This document shows, one piece after another, positions 35,385 to 46,194 of a DNA stretch of 64,000 nucleotides; the first letter of the stretch is position 1, and each line of letters opens with the position of its first letter. A model generated the notes under the pieces. It saw only the letters and a list, made by a program, of their open reading frames with translations. It was not told where the DNA came from and did not search any database. The position numbers and the translations under genes were made by a program. Source of the DNA: Burkholderiales bacterium (GTDB lineage Bacteria; Pseudomonadota; Gammaproteobacteria; Burkholderiales; Burkholderiaceae_E); NCBI GenBank assembly GCA_026399835.1, contig JAPLQE010000047.1:41885-105884 (forward strand), read 5' to 3'.

Positions 35385-37547
35385 TCAGCGGGCCGCCGGC
35401 AGCGGCGCGTCCCGCAGCAGGCGCGCGGCGACGTGCGCCGAGCCGATGCGGGACAGGTGCAGGTCGTCCTGGTAAAGCGGCATGCCGTCCTCGACATAGC
35501 GGCAGGACGGCCCGTCGCACAGCACCTCGGTCGGGTCCCAGCTCAGCACCTTCGGGAACGGGCGCAGCGCGGCATCCAGGGTCGGGCGGTACTCCCCGAG
35601 GTAGCGCAGCGCGTCCTCGCGCGGCACGCCGTCGCAGGCGTCCTCGTCGAAGCCCTTGAGGCTCACCGGGCGCGGCATCACGCAGTGCCGGGGCTCGAAG
35701 TCGAGCTCGGGGATCTGTCGGATCACCACGACCTGCTTGCCCGCCGCCTGCAGCAGCGCGATCGAGCGGCCGAGCCGCTCGACGAACACCTGGGCGTTGT
35801 CCTGCTCCGGGCCGACCTGTCCGGACGGCGCGCCCCCTGCCGGCGCCGTATCGGCCGCGGCGATGCGCCACGGCGGCTGGAAGCGATGGTGCCGGTGGAA
35901 GCGCGTGCCGACGACGTACAGGTGCCAGTTGCCGGCGAGGATCACGGTGCGGATGCCCGGATCCTGCGCGACGGCGCGCAGCGAGCGGCTGATCTCGCCC
36001 TCGCACCAGTCTGCCTTCGAGGCGTAGCCGCTGGTGATGTCGAGCAGCGGTGGGCAGTGGGCGCGTCCGAGCATCAGCAGGTTCTCGCCGCGTGCACGCA
36101 GCGCGGCGGCGAAGCCGTGGAAGAACTGGTTCGCATGGCTGTCGCCGACGAGCGCGACCGTCGGCTGCGCGTCGGCATCGATGCGGCAGAATCGGTGGCC
36201 GGGGTGGCGGCGCATGCAGGCCGCGTCGCGGTTGTCGGCCTCGGTCCACTCGAAGGCCGCGGCGACCTCGGCCGCGCGCGGCTGCGCCTCCGACTGTGCG
36301 GGCAGCAGGTGCTGCCAGGCGAGCAGGCCCGCGAGGCCGACCAGCGCCATCAGCACGAGCAGCGACAGCGCCGTCCGGGCGCCGCGCGGATGCTCGCGGA
36401 TCGGCCGCTCGACGAACCGCCAGGTGAGACAGGCGGCCACGACCGCAAGTGCCGCGGCCGCGAGCCGCACCCGGATCGAGGCGGCGCCCTGCTCGGTGAT
36501 GTTGAGCATCGCCAGCAGCAGCCAGTGCCAGAGGTACAGCGGATAGCTGATCCGCCCCACGAAGACCGCTGCGGGGTGCGCCAGCAGCCGGCGGTTCAGC
36601 CAGGCCCGCGGGCCGGCGGAGATCAGCAGCACCGTGCCCAGCACCGGCAGCAGGGCCCAGGCACCGGGGAACGGGCGGCTCGCCGAGATCGCGAGCACGC
36701 CTGCCGCCAGCAGCAGCGCACCGAGCGCCGAGCGCAGGTCGGCGCCGCGCTCGAGCAGCGCCGGCCGGGCGAGCAGGGCCCAGGCGAGCAGTCCGCCCGC
36801 CATCAGCTCCCAGCCCCGCGACAGCGGCAGGTAGAAGGCGAGCGTCGGCGCGGCGGCGGTCAGGGCGAGGCCGAGCACGAAGGAGCCTGCCGCCAGCGTC
36901 GCGATCACCACCGGGATCGAGCCGCGCCGGCGCCACGCGAGGGCGAGCACCAGCGGCCAGACGATGTAGAACTGCTCCTCGATCGCGAGGCTCCACAGGT
37001 GGAGCAGCGGCTTCGACTCCGCGATCCGGTCGAAATACCCGCTCTCGCTCCACAGCAGCAGGTTCGACAGGAAGCTCGCCCCGCCCGCCGCGTGCAGGCC
37101 GAGCCGCGCGAACTCGTCGGGCAGCAGCGCCACCCAGCCGATCGCGAGGCCGGTGGCCATCACGACGATCAGCGCCGGGAAGATCCGGCGCACCCGCCGG
37201 TCGTAGAAGTCCGCCAGCGAGAAGCGGCCCGAGTCGAGGTCGCGCAGCAGGATCGAGGTGATCAGAAAGCCCGAGATCACGAAGAACACGTCGACGCCGA
37301 CGAAGCCGCCCGCGGGGCGGCCGCGCAGCACGTGGAAGGCGAGCACCAGCAGCACCGCCACGGCCCGCAGGCCGTCGATGTCGGGCCGGTAGGCGTGCGC
37401 CAGGAGGGCCGGGGCGGCGGTGGCCGTGTCGGCGGGGGTCGCGCCCGCCCGGCCCCCGCGCGAACCCGGCCCGACGCCGCGCAGGGCAGCGGGCAGGCCG
37501 GCGTCGATCGCGCCGGTGTGGGGCGTGGCTGGAGCGCGTTCGATCAT
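35385..37547 (-). CDS. OafA/YrhL-type acyltransferase with C-terminal SGNH domain
   Basis: 720 residues from the ATG at 37547; a longer frame exists but its extra N terminus is unlike the family. Residues about 50-390 are an acyltransferase-3 domain of ten spans (YRPDIDGLRAVAVLLVLAFH, FFVISGFLI, RRVRRIFPAL, HLWSLAIEEQFYIVWPL). A further span leads to a periplasmic SGNH esterase-like domain with VALVGDSHANQ and the DxxH pair in QDDLHLS near the end. Such proteins O-acetylate surface polysaccharides. It converges with the SbtA-type gene (13 b). The target glycan is unknown. Confidence 0.92.
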   Translation of the reverse strand: MIERAPATPHTGAIDAGLPAALRGVGPGSRGGRAGATPADTATAAPALLAHAYRPDIDGLRAVAVLLVLAFHVLRGRPAGGFVGVDVFFVISGFLITSILLRDLDSGRFSLADFYDRRVRRIFPALIVVMATGLAIGWVALLPDEFARLGLHAAGGASFLSNLLLWSESGYFDRIAESKPLLHLWSLAIEEQFYIVWPLVLALAWRRRGSIPVVIATLAAGSFVLGLALTAAAPTLAFYLPLSRGWELMAGGLLAWALLARPALLERGADLRSALGALLLAAGVLAISASRPFPGAWALLPVLGTVLLISAGPRAWLNRRLLAHPAAVFVGRISYPLYLWHWLLLAMLNITEQGAASIRVRLAAAALAVVAACLTWRFVERPIREHPRGARTALSLLVLMALVGLAGLLAWQHLLPAQSEAQPRAAEVAAAFEWTEADNRDAACMRRHPGHRFCRIDADAQPTVALVGDSHANQFFHGFAAALRARGENLLMLGRAHCPPLLDITSGYASKADWCEGEISRSLRAVAQDPGIRTVILAGNWHLYVVGTRFHRHHRFQPPWRIAAADTAPAGGAPSGQVGPEQDNAQVFVERLGRSIALLQAAGKQVVVIRQIPELDFEPRHCVMPRPVSLKGFDEDACDGVPREDALRYLGEYRPTLDAALRPFPKVLSWDPTEVLCDGPSCRYVEDGMPLYQDDLHLSRIGSAHVAARLLRDAPLPAAR

Positions 37548-37699
37548 CCGGAGGGCGGTGCGGTGGGCGGGTTGGCTTGCAGGACGGCAGGCGTCCGTTG
37601 TATCCCGGAACGCAGGTTCGCGCCGTGACATGCGTCTCGGACGGCGGTGTGCGGGGTGCTTCGCGGGGTGCTCAGGTATCCGGGGCACCCCGGGGGCCG

Positions 37700-37734
37700 G
37701 AAAGCACGACGGCCACATCGCTGTGGCCGTCGTG
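37700..37734 (-). terminator. Terminator of tRNA-Pro
   Basis: A perfect 13-bp stem (CACGACGGCCACA / TGTGGCCGTCGTG) with a four-base loop, followed on the minus strand by CTTTCC. It starts about 10 b past the tRNA 3' end. Confidence 0.8.
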
Positions 37735-37744
37735 TCTTCGGATC

Positions 37745-37821
37745 TGGTCGGGGTGAGAGGATTCGAACCTCCGGCCTCTACGTCCCGAACGTAGCGCTCT
37801 ACCAGGCTAAGCTACACCCCG
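37745..37821 (-). tRNA. tRNA-Pro (anticodon CGG)
   Basis: 77 nt with the CCA end encoded. Acceptor CGGGGTG pairs with CACCCCG. The anticodon stem CTACG/CGTAG encloses TTCGGGA, giving anticodon CGG. The T-arm is GGAGG-TTCGAAT-CCTCT. It closely resembles the E. coli proline tRNA. It has its own promoter at 37886-37914 and a strong terminator. Confidence 0.97.
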
Positions 37822-37885
37822 AGGGTCCTGCCGCCGCGACGAGGGATCCGAAGATCCGTCGGATGTCCCGGCGAGAGAGTCGATT

Positions 37886-37914
37886 AGTATAGCAGTTGCC
37901 GCGCCGGCTGTCAG
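37886..37914 (-). promoter_or_regulatory. Promoter of tRNA-Pro, overlapping the ispB stop
   Basis: On the minus strand CTGACA (37914-37909), 17 bases and TATACT (37891-37886) give near-consensus boxes at ideal spacing. The -35 overlaps the ispB stop codon. Transcription would start about 58 b before the tRNA. Confidence 0.75.
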
Positions 37915-38924
37915 CGGTCGCGCTCGACGGCCTGCTCGGCCAGCGCGGCCAGGGCCGCCCGGTGCTCGCCGTCCGGAAAGGCGCTCAGCGCCGCCAGGCC
38001 GGCGTCGACCTCCTTGCGGGCGCGGCCCCGCGCGTAGTCGAGGGCGCCGGTGTCGCCGATCGCGGCCACGATCTCGTCGAAGTGCTCGGTGTGCCCTTCG
38101 CGGATCGCCTCGCGCACCATCTCGCGCGCCTGCGGGCTGCCGGTGCGCATCACGTGGATCAGCGGCAACGTCGGCTTGCCCTCGCGCAGGTCGTCGCCGA
38201 CGTTCTTGCCGATGTCCGCGGTGACGCCCGAGTAGTCGAGCACGTCGTCGATCAGCTGGAACGCCGTGCCGATGCGCCGGCCGAATTCGGCGGCGGCGGC
38301 CTCGACCTCGGGTGTGGCGTCGACCAGCACTGCGCCGAGCTGCGCGGCCGCCTCGAACAGGCGCGCCGTCTTGTAGCGGATCACCTGCAGGTAGCGCGCC
38401 TCGTCGACGTCCGGGTCGTTGACGTTCATCAGCTGCAGCACCTCGCCCTCGGCGATGGTGTTGGTCGCATCGGCCAGGATCTTCATCACGCGCATCCGGT
38501 CGACCTCGACCATCATCTGGAACGCGCGGGAATAGAGGAAGTCGCCGACCAGCACCGAGGCGGCGTTGCCGAACGCGGCGTTGGCGGTCTCGCGGCCGCG
38601 GCGCAGTTCGGACTCGTCGACGACGTCGTCGTGCAGAAGGGTCGCGGTGTGGATGAACTCGACGACCGTGGCCAGCAGCACGTGATGCGCGGCCTCGCGC
38701 TCTCCGGGCCGGTTGCCGTAGCCCAGCGCGCGCGCCGAGAGCAGCAGCATCACCGGGCGCAGCCGCTTGCCACCCGCGCCGACGATGTAGTCGGCGACGG
38801 CATTCACCAGCGCGACCTCCGAGCGGAGCCTGCGTCCGATCAGGCGGTCCATCTCGGCGAGGTCGCCGACGACGGCGGGAGGCAGGAAAGGGGGGCGCAC
38901 GACGCGGTCCGGGCAGGGGTGCAC
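37911..38924 (-). CDS. ispB: Polyprenyl diphosphate synthase (octaprenyl type)
   Basis: 337 residues. The first Asp-rich motif is LLHDDVVDESELRRG and the second is LIDDVLDYSG; GGKRLRP binds the substrate diphosphate. It elongates farnesyl diphosphate to the long side chain of ubiquinone. Length and sequence fit IspB. It is divergent from rplU-rpmA, the order seen across betaproteobacteria and gammaproteobacteria. The C terminus overlaps the -35 box of the tRNA-Pro promoter. Confidence 0.95.
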   Translation of the reverse strand: MHPCPDRVVRPPFLPPAVVGDLAEMDRLIGRRLRSEVALVNAVADYIVGAGGKRLRPVMLLLSARALGYGNRPGEREAAHHVLLATVVEFIHTATLLHDDVVDESELRRGRETANAAFGNAASVLVGDFLYSRAFQMMVEVDRMRVMKILADATNTIAEGEVLQLMNVNDPDVDEARYLQVIRYKTARLFEAAAQLGAVLVDATPEVEAAAAEFGRRIGTAFQLIDDVLDYSGVTADIGKNVGDDLREGKPTLPLIHVMRTGSPQAREMVREAIREGHTEHFDEIVAAIGDTGALDYARGRARKEVDAGLAALSAFPDGEHRAALAALAEQAVERDR

Positions 38925-38946
38925 GGCGGGTGCCGCGATTCGGCGG

Positions 38947-38975
38947 ATTATAGCGACGGCCGCCGCCCGGGACCC
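38947..38975 (-). promoter_or_regulatory. ispB promoter
   Basis: A perfect -10 TATAAT lies on the minus strand at 38952-38947, 23 b before the ispB start. At 17-base spacing the -35 is poor (GGGTCC), so activity may depend on other elements or the start of transcription may sit very close to the ATG. Confidence 0.55.
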
Positions 38976-38980
38976 GCAGG

Positions 38981-39009
38981 TTGACCCCGTGGCCTGCGGT
39001 TTATATACT
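38981..39009 (+). promoter_or_regulatory. Promoter of rplU-rpmA
   Basis: TTGACC (38981-38986), a 17-base spacer and TATACT (39004-39009): a strong sigma-70 promoter. The leader of about 67 b holds the hairpin CGGGCG/CGCCCG (39029-39048), a possible site for feedback by L21. Confidence 0.82.
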
Positions 39010-39082
39010 CTCGGGTTCCCTGCCGTTTCGGGCGTCTTCTTGCGCCCGGGAGGTGGCGGAACACACCCACTCGAGGTTCCAC

Positions 39083-39445
39083 ATGTACGCGGTCATAAAA
39101 ACCGGCGGGAAACAGTACAAGGTTTCCGCTGGCGAAAAACTCAAAGTAGAACAGATACCTGCGGACGTCGGAACCGAGATCGTGATCGACCAGGTGCTGG
39201 CGGTCGGGGAGGGCGAGGCGCTCTCCATCGGCTCGCCGCTGGTGTCCGGTGCAACGGTTTCGGCGACGATCCTGTCCCATGGTCGGCACGACAAGGTGCG
39301 CATCTTCAAGATGCGCCGTCGCAAGCACTACCAGAAGCGCCAGGGGCATCGGCAGAACTACACCGAGCTGTTCATCGCGAAGATCGCCTCCGAGCTCGGC
39401 TCGGTGTCGGCCGAAGCGCCGGCAGCCGCGCCCGCCGCGGCCTGA
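39083..39445 (+). CDS. rplU: 50S ribosomal protein L21
   Basis: 120 residues starting [14 protein letters not shown], the L21 signature. [20 protein letters not shown] is the rRNA-binding part (residues about 74-93). The C-terminal tail [11 protein letters not shown] is an extension beyond the E. coli length of 103. GAGG lies eight bases before the ATG. Expressed from the promoter at 38981 with rpmA. Confidence 0.98.
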   Translation: MYAVIKTGGKQYKVSAGEKLKVEQIPADVGTEIVIDQVLAVGEGEALSIGSPLVSGATVSATILSHGRHDKVRIFKMRRRKHYQKRQGHRQNYTELFIAKIASELGSVSAEAPAAAPAAA

Positions 39446-39460
39446 TCGAGGAGCACTGAC

Positions 39461-39721
39461 ATGGCACAGAAGAAAGGCGGCGGCTCTACGCGAAACGGGC
39501 GCGACTCCGAGTCGAAACGACTGGGCGTCAAGGCCTACGGCAGCGAGGCGATCCACGCCGGCTCGATCATCGTGCGCCAGCGCGGCACCCGCTTCCATGC
39601 GGGCGACAACGTCGGCATGGGCAAGGACCACACGTTGTTCGCGCTGGTCGACGGCACGGTGAAGTTCGCGGTCAAGGGACCGCTGCGCCGGCACACGGTC
39701 AGCATCGAGCCGCTGCAGTAA
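39461..39721 (+). CDS. rpmA: 50S ribosomal protein L27
   Basis: 86 residues. [20 protein letters not shown] is the classic L27 start that reaches the peptidyl transferase centre, so no N-terminal cleavage sequence is present. Follows rplU by 15 b with a GAGGAG site. A terminator closes the operon. Confidence 0.98.
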   Translation: MAQKKGGGSTRNGRDSESKRLGVKAYGSEAIHAGSIIVRQRGTRFHAGDNVGMGKDHTLFALVDGTVKFAVKGPLRRHTVSIEPLQ

Positions 39722-39772
39722 GTCGGCTGCGGTCAGCCGGCCACAGCACGCCGGCCTCCGGGCCGGTGACCG

Positions 39773-39804
39773 AAGGCCCCGCCTCGGCGGGGCTTTCGTC
39801 TTTT
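39773..39804 (+). terminator. rplU-rpmA terminator
   Basis: GCCCCGCC / GGCGGGGC with a two-base loop as drawn, extended by AAG/CTT pairs, followed by TTTCGTCTTTT. It ends 14 b before the next start codon. Confidence 0.85.
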
Positions 39805-39817
39805 GCGGATCCCGCTG

Positions 39818-42682
<2,865 letters not shown>

Positions 42683-42941
42683 GCGCCCCGGGCCGCTCGG
42701 CGCGGCCTGCGCGCGTTCCCATCAGCGCGAAACGGTGGGTGATGCGCTCGCTCTGCGAAAACAAGTGACACAATCTGGGGGCGGCGAGTGGCGTGCGTGC
42801 GACGCCATCGCGGCCGACCCGGGTATGACGCGCGTGGAGGCGCTTCTTGTGGAAAAAAATGCCATTGACGCGGCGATTCGGCCGTCTACTGCGGATTCCC
42901 CGCGTTCACGGCCCGTCGATCTGGTCGTATCGTCTCACCCC

Positions 42942-43628
42942 ATGAACGTCGCCATCCTCGATGACGATCCGTACCAGCGGCAGCTCCTCTCGATGCTCGT
43001 CGAGGCGGGCGGGCACCAGGCGACGGGCTTCTCGCACGGCATGGAGCTGCTCGACGCCGTCACGCGCCGCACCTTCGACCTGCTGCTGCTCGACTGGGTG
43101 ATGCCCGAGATGGCGGGCGACGCGGTGCTCGAGGCGCTCCGCAAGCGGCCGGGCCTGGACCTGCCGGTGATCGTGGTCACCGCCCGCGACGGCGAGGCCG
43201 ACGTGGTGGGCGCGCTGCGGCTGGGCGCCGACGACTACATCGTCAAGCCGGCCAAGGGGATGGAACTGCTCGCGCGCATCGAGGCGCTGTCGCGCCGCGC
43301 CCGTGGCGGGCGCAGCGCGCCGCTGCGCGCCGGGCGCTTCGAGATCGACGCCAGCCGGCGCGCCGTGCTGCTCGACGGCAAGGAGATCCTGCTGACGCTC
43401 AAGGAGTTCGACCTCGCGGCCTACCTCTTCCAGAACCCGGGCACCCTGGTCACGCGCGCGCGCCTGCTCGAGGCGGTCTGGTCGATCGGCGCCGAGGTCG
43501 ACACCCGCACCGTCGACACCCATGCTAGCCGGGTCCGGCGCAAGCTCAAGCTCGACGGCAGCGCCGGCTGGACGCTGCAGTCGGTCTACGGGTTCGGCTA
43601 CCGGCTGGTGGCCGCGGAGACCCGCTGA
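42942..43628 (+). CDS. OmpR-family response regulator
   Basis: 228 residues. The ATG at 42942 is chosen because the receiver begins at once (MNVAILDDDPYQRQ); upstream in-frame codons do not look coding. The phosphoacceptor is D51 in LLLLDWVMPEMAG and the conserved Lys is K102 in YIVKPAKGM. Residues about 130-225 are a winged helix (LTLKEFDLAAYLFQNPG, VYGFGYRL). No sensor kinase is adjacent. The 259-b upstream gap includes a possible TTGACG box at 42865. Targets are unknown. Confidence 0.9.
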   Translation: MNVAILDDDPYQRQLLSMLVEAGGHQATGFSHGMELLDAVTRRTFDLLLLDWVMPEMAGDAVLEALRKRPGLDLPVIVVTARDGEADVVGALRLGADDYIVKPAKGMELLARIEALSRRARGGRSAPLRAGRFEIDASRRAVLLDGKEILLTLKEFDLAAYLFQNPGTLVTRARLLEAVWSIGAEVDTRTVDTHASRVRRKLKLDGSAGWTLQSVYGFGYRLVAAETR

Positions 43629-43735
43629 AGGCACGGGCTCGCTTGTCCGCGCGCGGCGGCCCGGTCCCGGTAGGCGACGCGGTGCGTTGGTGGTAAGGTC
43701 GGATCGCTGCTCCAACCATCGAAAGGAGGTTATCC

Positions 43736-43873
43736 GTGAAGAAACTGTCCGTCGTGCTCGCCATGCTGTCCCTGGGTACGTCCGTCGCGGTCGCCTGCCC
43801 GGGCAGTTCGATGAAGGATGCCAAGGCCGACCGGCCGGTCCCGCAGCAGTCGACACCTGCGCAATCGTCCTGA
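43736..43873 (+). CDS. Small predicted lipopeptide / exported peptide (45 aa)
   Basis: A short gene beginning GTG and reading KKLSVVLAMLSLGTSVAVAC, then a hydrophilic tail rich in Ser, Pro and Gln. AAAGGAGGT lies seven bases before the GTG, among the best ribosome sites in the window. The first 19 residues are a signal peptide, and AVAC resembles a lipobox, so a 26-residue lipopeptide is predicted. A perfect hairpin with a T-rich tail follows. I do not recognise a family. It stands between an orphan OmpR regulator and the MltB-type gene. Size and fit to translation signals argue for a real gene. Confidence 0.7.
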   Translation: MKKLSVVLAMLSLGTSVAVACPGSSMKDAKADRPVPQQSTPAQSS

Positions 43874-43897
43874 ATTCCTGAGCGTCACGAGCACCAC

Positions 43898-43930
43898 CGA
43901 AGGGGAGCGCGAGCTCCCCTTCGTCTTTAC
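43898..43930 (+). terminator. Terminator with GCGA tetraloop
   Basis: CGAAGGGGAGC / GCTCCCCTTCG is a perfect 11-bp stem closed by a GCGA (GNRA-type) loop and followed by TCTTTAC. It ends the lipopeptide transcript 17 b before the next ATG. Confidence 0.85.
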
Positions 43931-43946
43931 GACGAGCCCTCTCGCG

Positions 43947-45245
43947 ATGACCCCGATCCTCCGTGCCGCCGCGTTCGCGGCAGTCGTGCTGCTGCCGGCC
44001 TCGCAGGCCGGCGCCCAGTCTTCGACGCCCGCCGCGCCTGCCTCCCAGCCGGCCGCGCAGGCCGCGCCGCCCGCCGCACCGACCGCGGCTGCGGCCGCGC
44101 AGCAGGCCGCGCTCGACGCCTGCGTCGCACGCCTGCGCACCGAGGCCATCGCGCGCGGCGTGCCCCGTGCTGCCGCCGAGCGCCACCTCGCCGGCCTCGA
44201 GCGCGACCCGTCGGTGCTCGAGTCGCTCGACTTCCAGCCCGAGTTCCGCACGCCGATCTGGGACTACCTCGCCGGCCTGGTCGACACCCAGCGGGTCGAC
44301 GACGGGCGCGCGATGCTCGAGCGCTGGCGCGAGGTGCTCGACGGGGTCCAGGCCCGGCACGGCGTCGATCCGGCGACGGTGGTGGCGGTCTGGGGCGTGG
44401 AGAGCGACTTCGGGCGCTCCACCGGGCGCAAGCCCATCCTGCGCTCGCTCGCCACGCTGTCCTGCGAAGGTCGCCGCCAGGCGTTCTTCCGCAACGAGCT
44501 GTTCGCCTCGCTGCGCATCCTCGCCGAGGGGCACGTCGATCCGGCGGTGTTCAACGGCTCGTGGGCGGGCGCCTTCGGCCAGACGCAGTTCATGCCGACG
44601 ACCTTCCTCGAGGCCGCGGTCGACTTCGACGGCGACGGCCGGCGCGACATCGTCGGCACCGTGCCCGATGCGCTCGCCTCGACCGCCAACTACCTGCGCC
44701 GCGCGGGCTGGCGCACCGGGGAGCCCTGGGGCTGGGAGGTGCGCCTGCCCGAGGGGTTCGATGCCTCGCTCGCCGGACGCACCAAGCGGCGCCCGCTCGC
44801 CGACTGGGCCGCTCGCGGCGTGCGGCGCGTCGACGGCCGACCGCTCGAGGCCTCGCAGACCGCGTCCGCGCTGCTGCTGCCGGCCGGGCCCGCGGGGCCG
44901 GCCTTCGTCGTGCTGCGCAATTTCGACGCCGTCTACGCGTACAACGCGGCCGAGAGCTATGCGCTCGCCATCGTGCACCTGGCCGACCGCCTGCGCGGCG
45001 GTACGCCCTTCGTCACGCCCTGGCCGACCGACGACCCCGGGCTGTCGCGGGCCGAGCGCCGCGAGCTGCAGACGCTGCTGCTGGCGCGCGGCCATGCGAT
45101 CGGCGAGGCCGACGGGATGATCGGCAGCCTGAGCCGCCGCGCGATCCGCGACGAGCAGGCGCGCATCGGCGTGCCGCAGGACGGCCGCGCCGGAATGAAA
45201 CTGCTGGCCGCGCTGCGTCGCGATCCGCCGGCCGCGTCGCGCTAG
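43947..45245 (+). CDS. Lytic murein transglycosylase, MltB type
   Basis: 432 residues. A signal peptide (1-23, ending QAGA) and a Pro/Ala linker precede the SLT_2 domain. The catalytic Glu is E152 in VWGVESDFG, and the family motif is AFGQTQFMPTTF; WDYLAGLVDTQRV is also typical. Residues about 360-425 form a peptidoglycan-binding module (LQTLLLARGHAIGEADGMIG). It cleaves glycan strands in the periplasm with formation of anhydro-muramic ends. No lipobox is visible, so it should be soluble. Confidence 0.93.
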   Translation: MTPILRAAAFAAVVLLPASQAGAQSSTPAAPASQPAAQAAPPAAPTAAAAAQQAALDACVARLRTEAIARGVPRAAAERHLAGLERDPSVLESLDFQPEFRTPIWDYLAGLVDTQRVDDGRAMLERWREVLDGVQARHGVDPATVVAVWGVESDFGRSTGRKPILRSLATLSCEGRRQAFFRNELFASLRILAEGHVDPAVFNGSWAGAFGQTQFMPTTFLEAAVDFDGDGRRDIVGTVPDALASTANYLRRAGWRTGEPWGWEVRLPEGFDASLAGRTKRRPLADWAARGVRRVDGRPLEASQTASALLLPAGPAGPAFVVLRNFDAVYAYNAAESYALAIVHLADRLRGGTPFVTPWPTDDPGLSRAERRELQTLLLARGHAIGEADGMIGSLSRRAIRDEQARIGVPQDGRAGMKLLAALRRDPPAASR

Positions 45246-45273
45246 CATTCGCGCCACACAACGAGGAGACGGC

Positions 45274-46179
45274 ATGTCGACGACGGAACGGATCGGATTC
45301 ATCGGCGCATCGGGGCTGATGGGACACGGCATGGCCAGGAACCTGCTGGCCAAGGGGTACCCGCTGGCCCTCACCGTGCACCGCAATCGCGAGCGCGTCG
45401 CCGACCTGCTGGCCGCGGGCGCGACCGAGGCGCCGAGCCCCGCCGCGCTCGCCGCGCAGTCGAGCATCGTGTTCATCTGCGTGACAGGCTCGCCGCAGGT
45501 CGAGGCGGTGGTGTCGGGCGCCGACGGCCTGCTGTCGATGAAGCGCCAGGGTCTGACGATCGTCGACTGCTCGACCAGCGAGCCCGACTCCACCGCGAAG
45601 CTGCGCGCGCTCGCGGCCGATGCCGGCGCGTCGCTGGTGGACGCGCCGCTCGCACGCACGCCGGTCGAGGCCGAGCTGGGGCGGCTCAACGTGATGGTCG
45701 GCGCCGACGCCGCCACCTTCGCCCAGCTCGAGCCGGTGATCCGCGCGTTCGCCGAGAACGTCTTCCACGTCGGCGGCCCGGGGGCCGGCCACATCGTGAA
45801 GCTGCTGAACAACTTCATCGCGCAGGCGATCTGCACCGCCACCGCCGAGGCCTTCGCCGTCGGACAGCGCGCCGGCATCGACGTGGGCAAGCTCGTCGAG
45901 CTGGTGTCGGCGGGCGCCGTGAACTCCGGGCTCTTCCAGGCGATGGCCAAGACGCTGACCGGCGACCTCGGCGGCCTGAAGTTCGAGCTCGACAACGCGC
46001 GCAAGGACGTCCGCTACTACACGCACCTGGCCGAGAACCTGTCGATCCCGACGGTGGTCGGCGAGGCGGTCCATCAGTCGCTCGCGCTGGCGTCGGCGCT
46101 CGGCCACGGCAAGAAGTACGTGCCTTCGCTGGTCGAGGCGCAGGAGCAGCTCACCGGCGCGAAGATCGTCCCGCGCTGA
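45274..46179 (+). CDS. 3-Hydroxyisobutyrate-dehydrogenase-family oxidoreductase
   Basis: 301 residues with GAGGAG before the ATG. The N-terminal cofactor fold has GFIGASGLMGHGMARNLL. The substrate loop is DCSTSEPDSTAKL, and the catalytic Lys is in GPGAGHIVKLLNNF. These enzymes oxidise beta-hydroxy acids with NAD(P). Position beside the TRAP/SDR cluster (convergent, 15 b) suggests a hydroxy-acid catabolic role, but the substrate is unknown. Confidence 0.9.
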   Translation: MSTTERIGFIGASGLMGHGMARNLLAKGYPLALTVHRNRERVADLLAAGATEAPSPAALAAQSSIVFICVTGSPQVEAVVSGADGLLSMKRQGLTIVDCSTSEPDSTAKLRALAADAGASLVDAPLARTPVEAELGRLNVMVGADAATFAQLEPVIRAFAENVFHVGGPGAGHIVKLLNNFIAQAICTATAEAFAVGQRAGIDVGKLVELVSAGAVNSGLFQAMAKTLTGDLGGLKFELDNARKDVRYYTHLAENLSIPTVVGEAVHQSLALASALGHGKKYVPSLVEAQEQLTGAKIVPR

Positions 46180-46194
46180 GGCGAAGGCGCGCGG

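Noticed and set aside
39722..39817. Possible yybP-ykoY manganese riboswitch before the GDT1-type gene
   Set aside because: Only the ribosomal operon terminator and short hairpins are visible; the conserved core sequences are not found.
42735..42941. In-frame upstream extension of the OmpR regulator
   Set aside because: The receiver domain starts within five residues of the ATG at 42942 and the extension resembles no known sequence.
42906..46004. 1000-codon minus-strand frame opposite the regulator, MltB and dehydrogenase genes
   Set aside because: Shadow of clear plus-strand genes, caused by high GC at third positions; low-complexity Arg/His composition.
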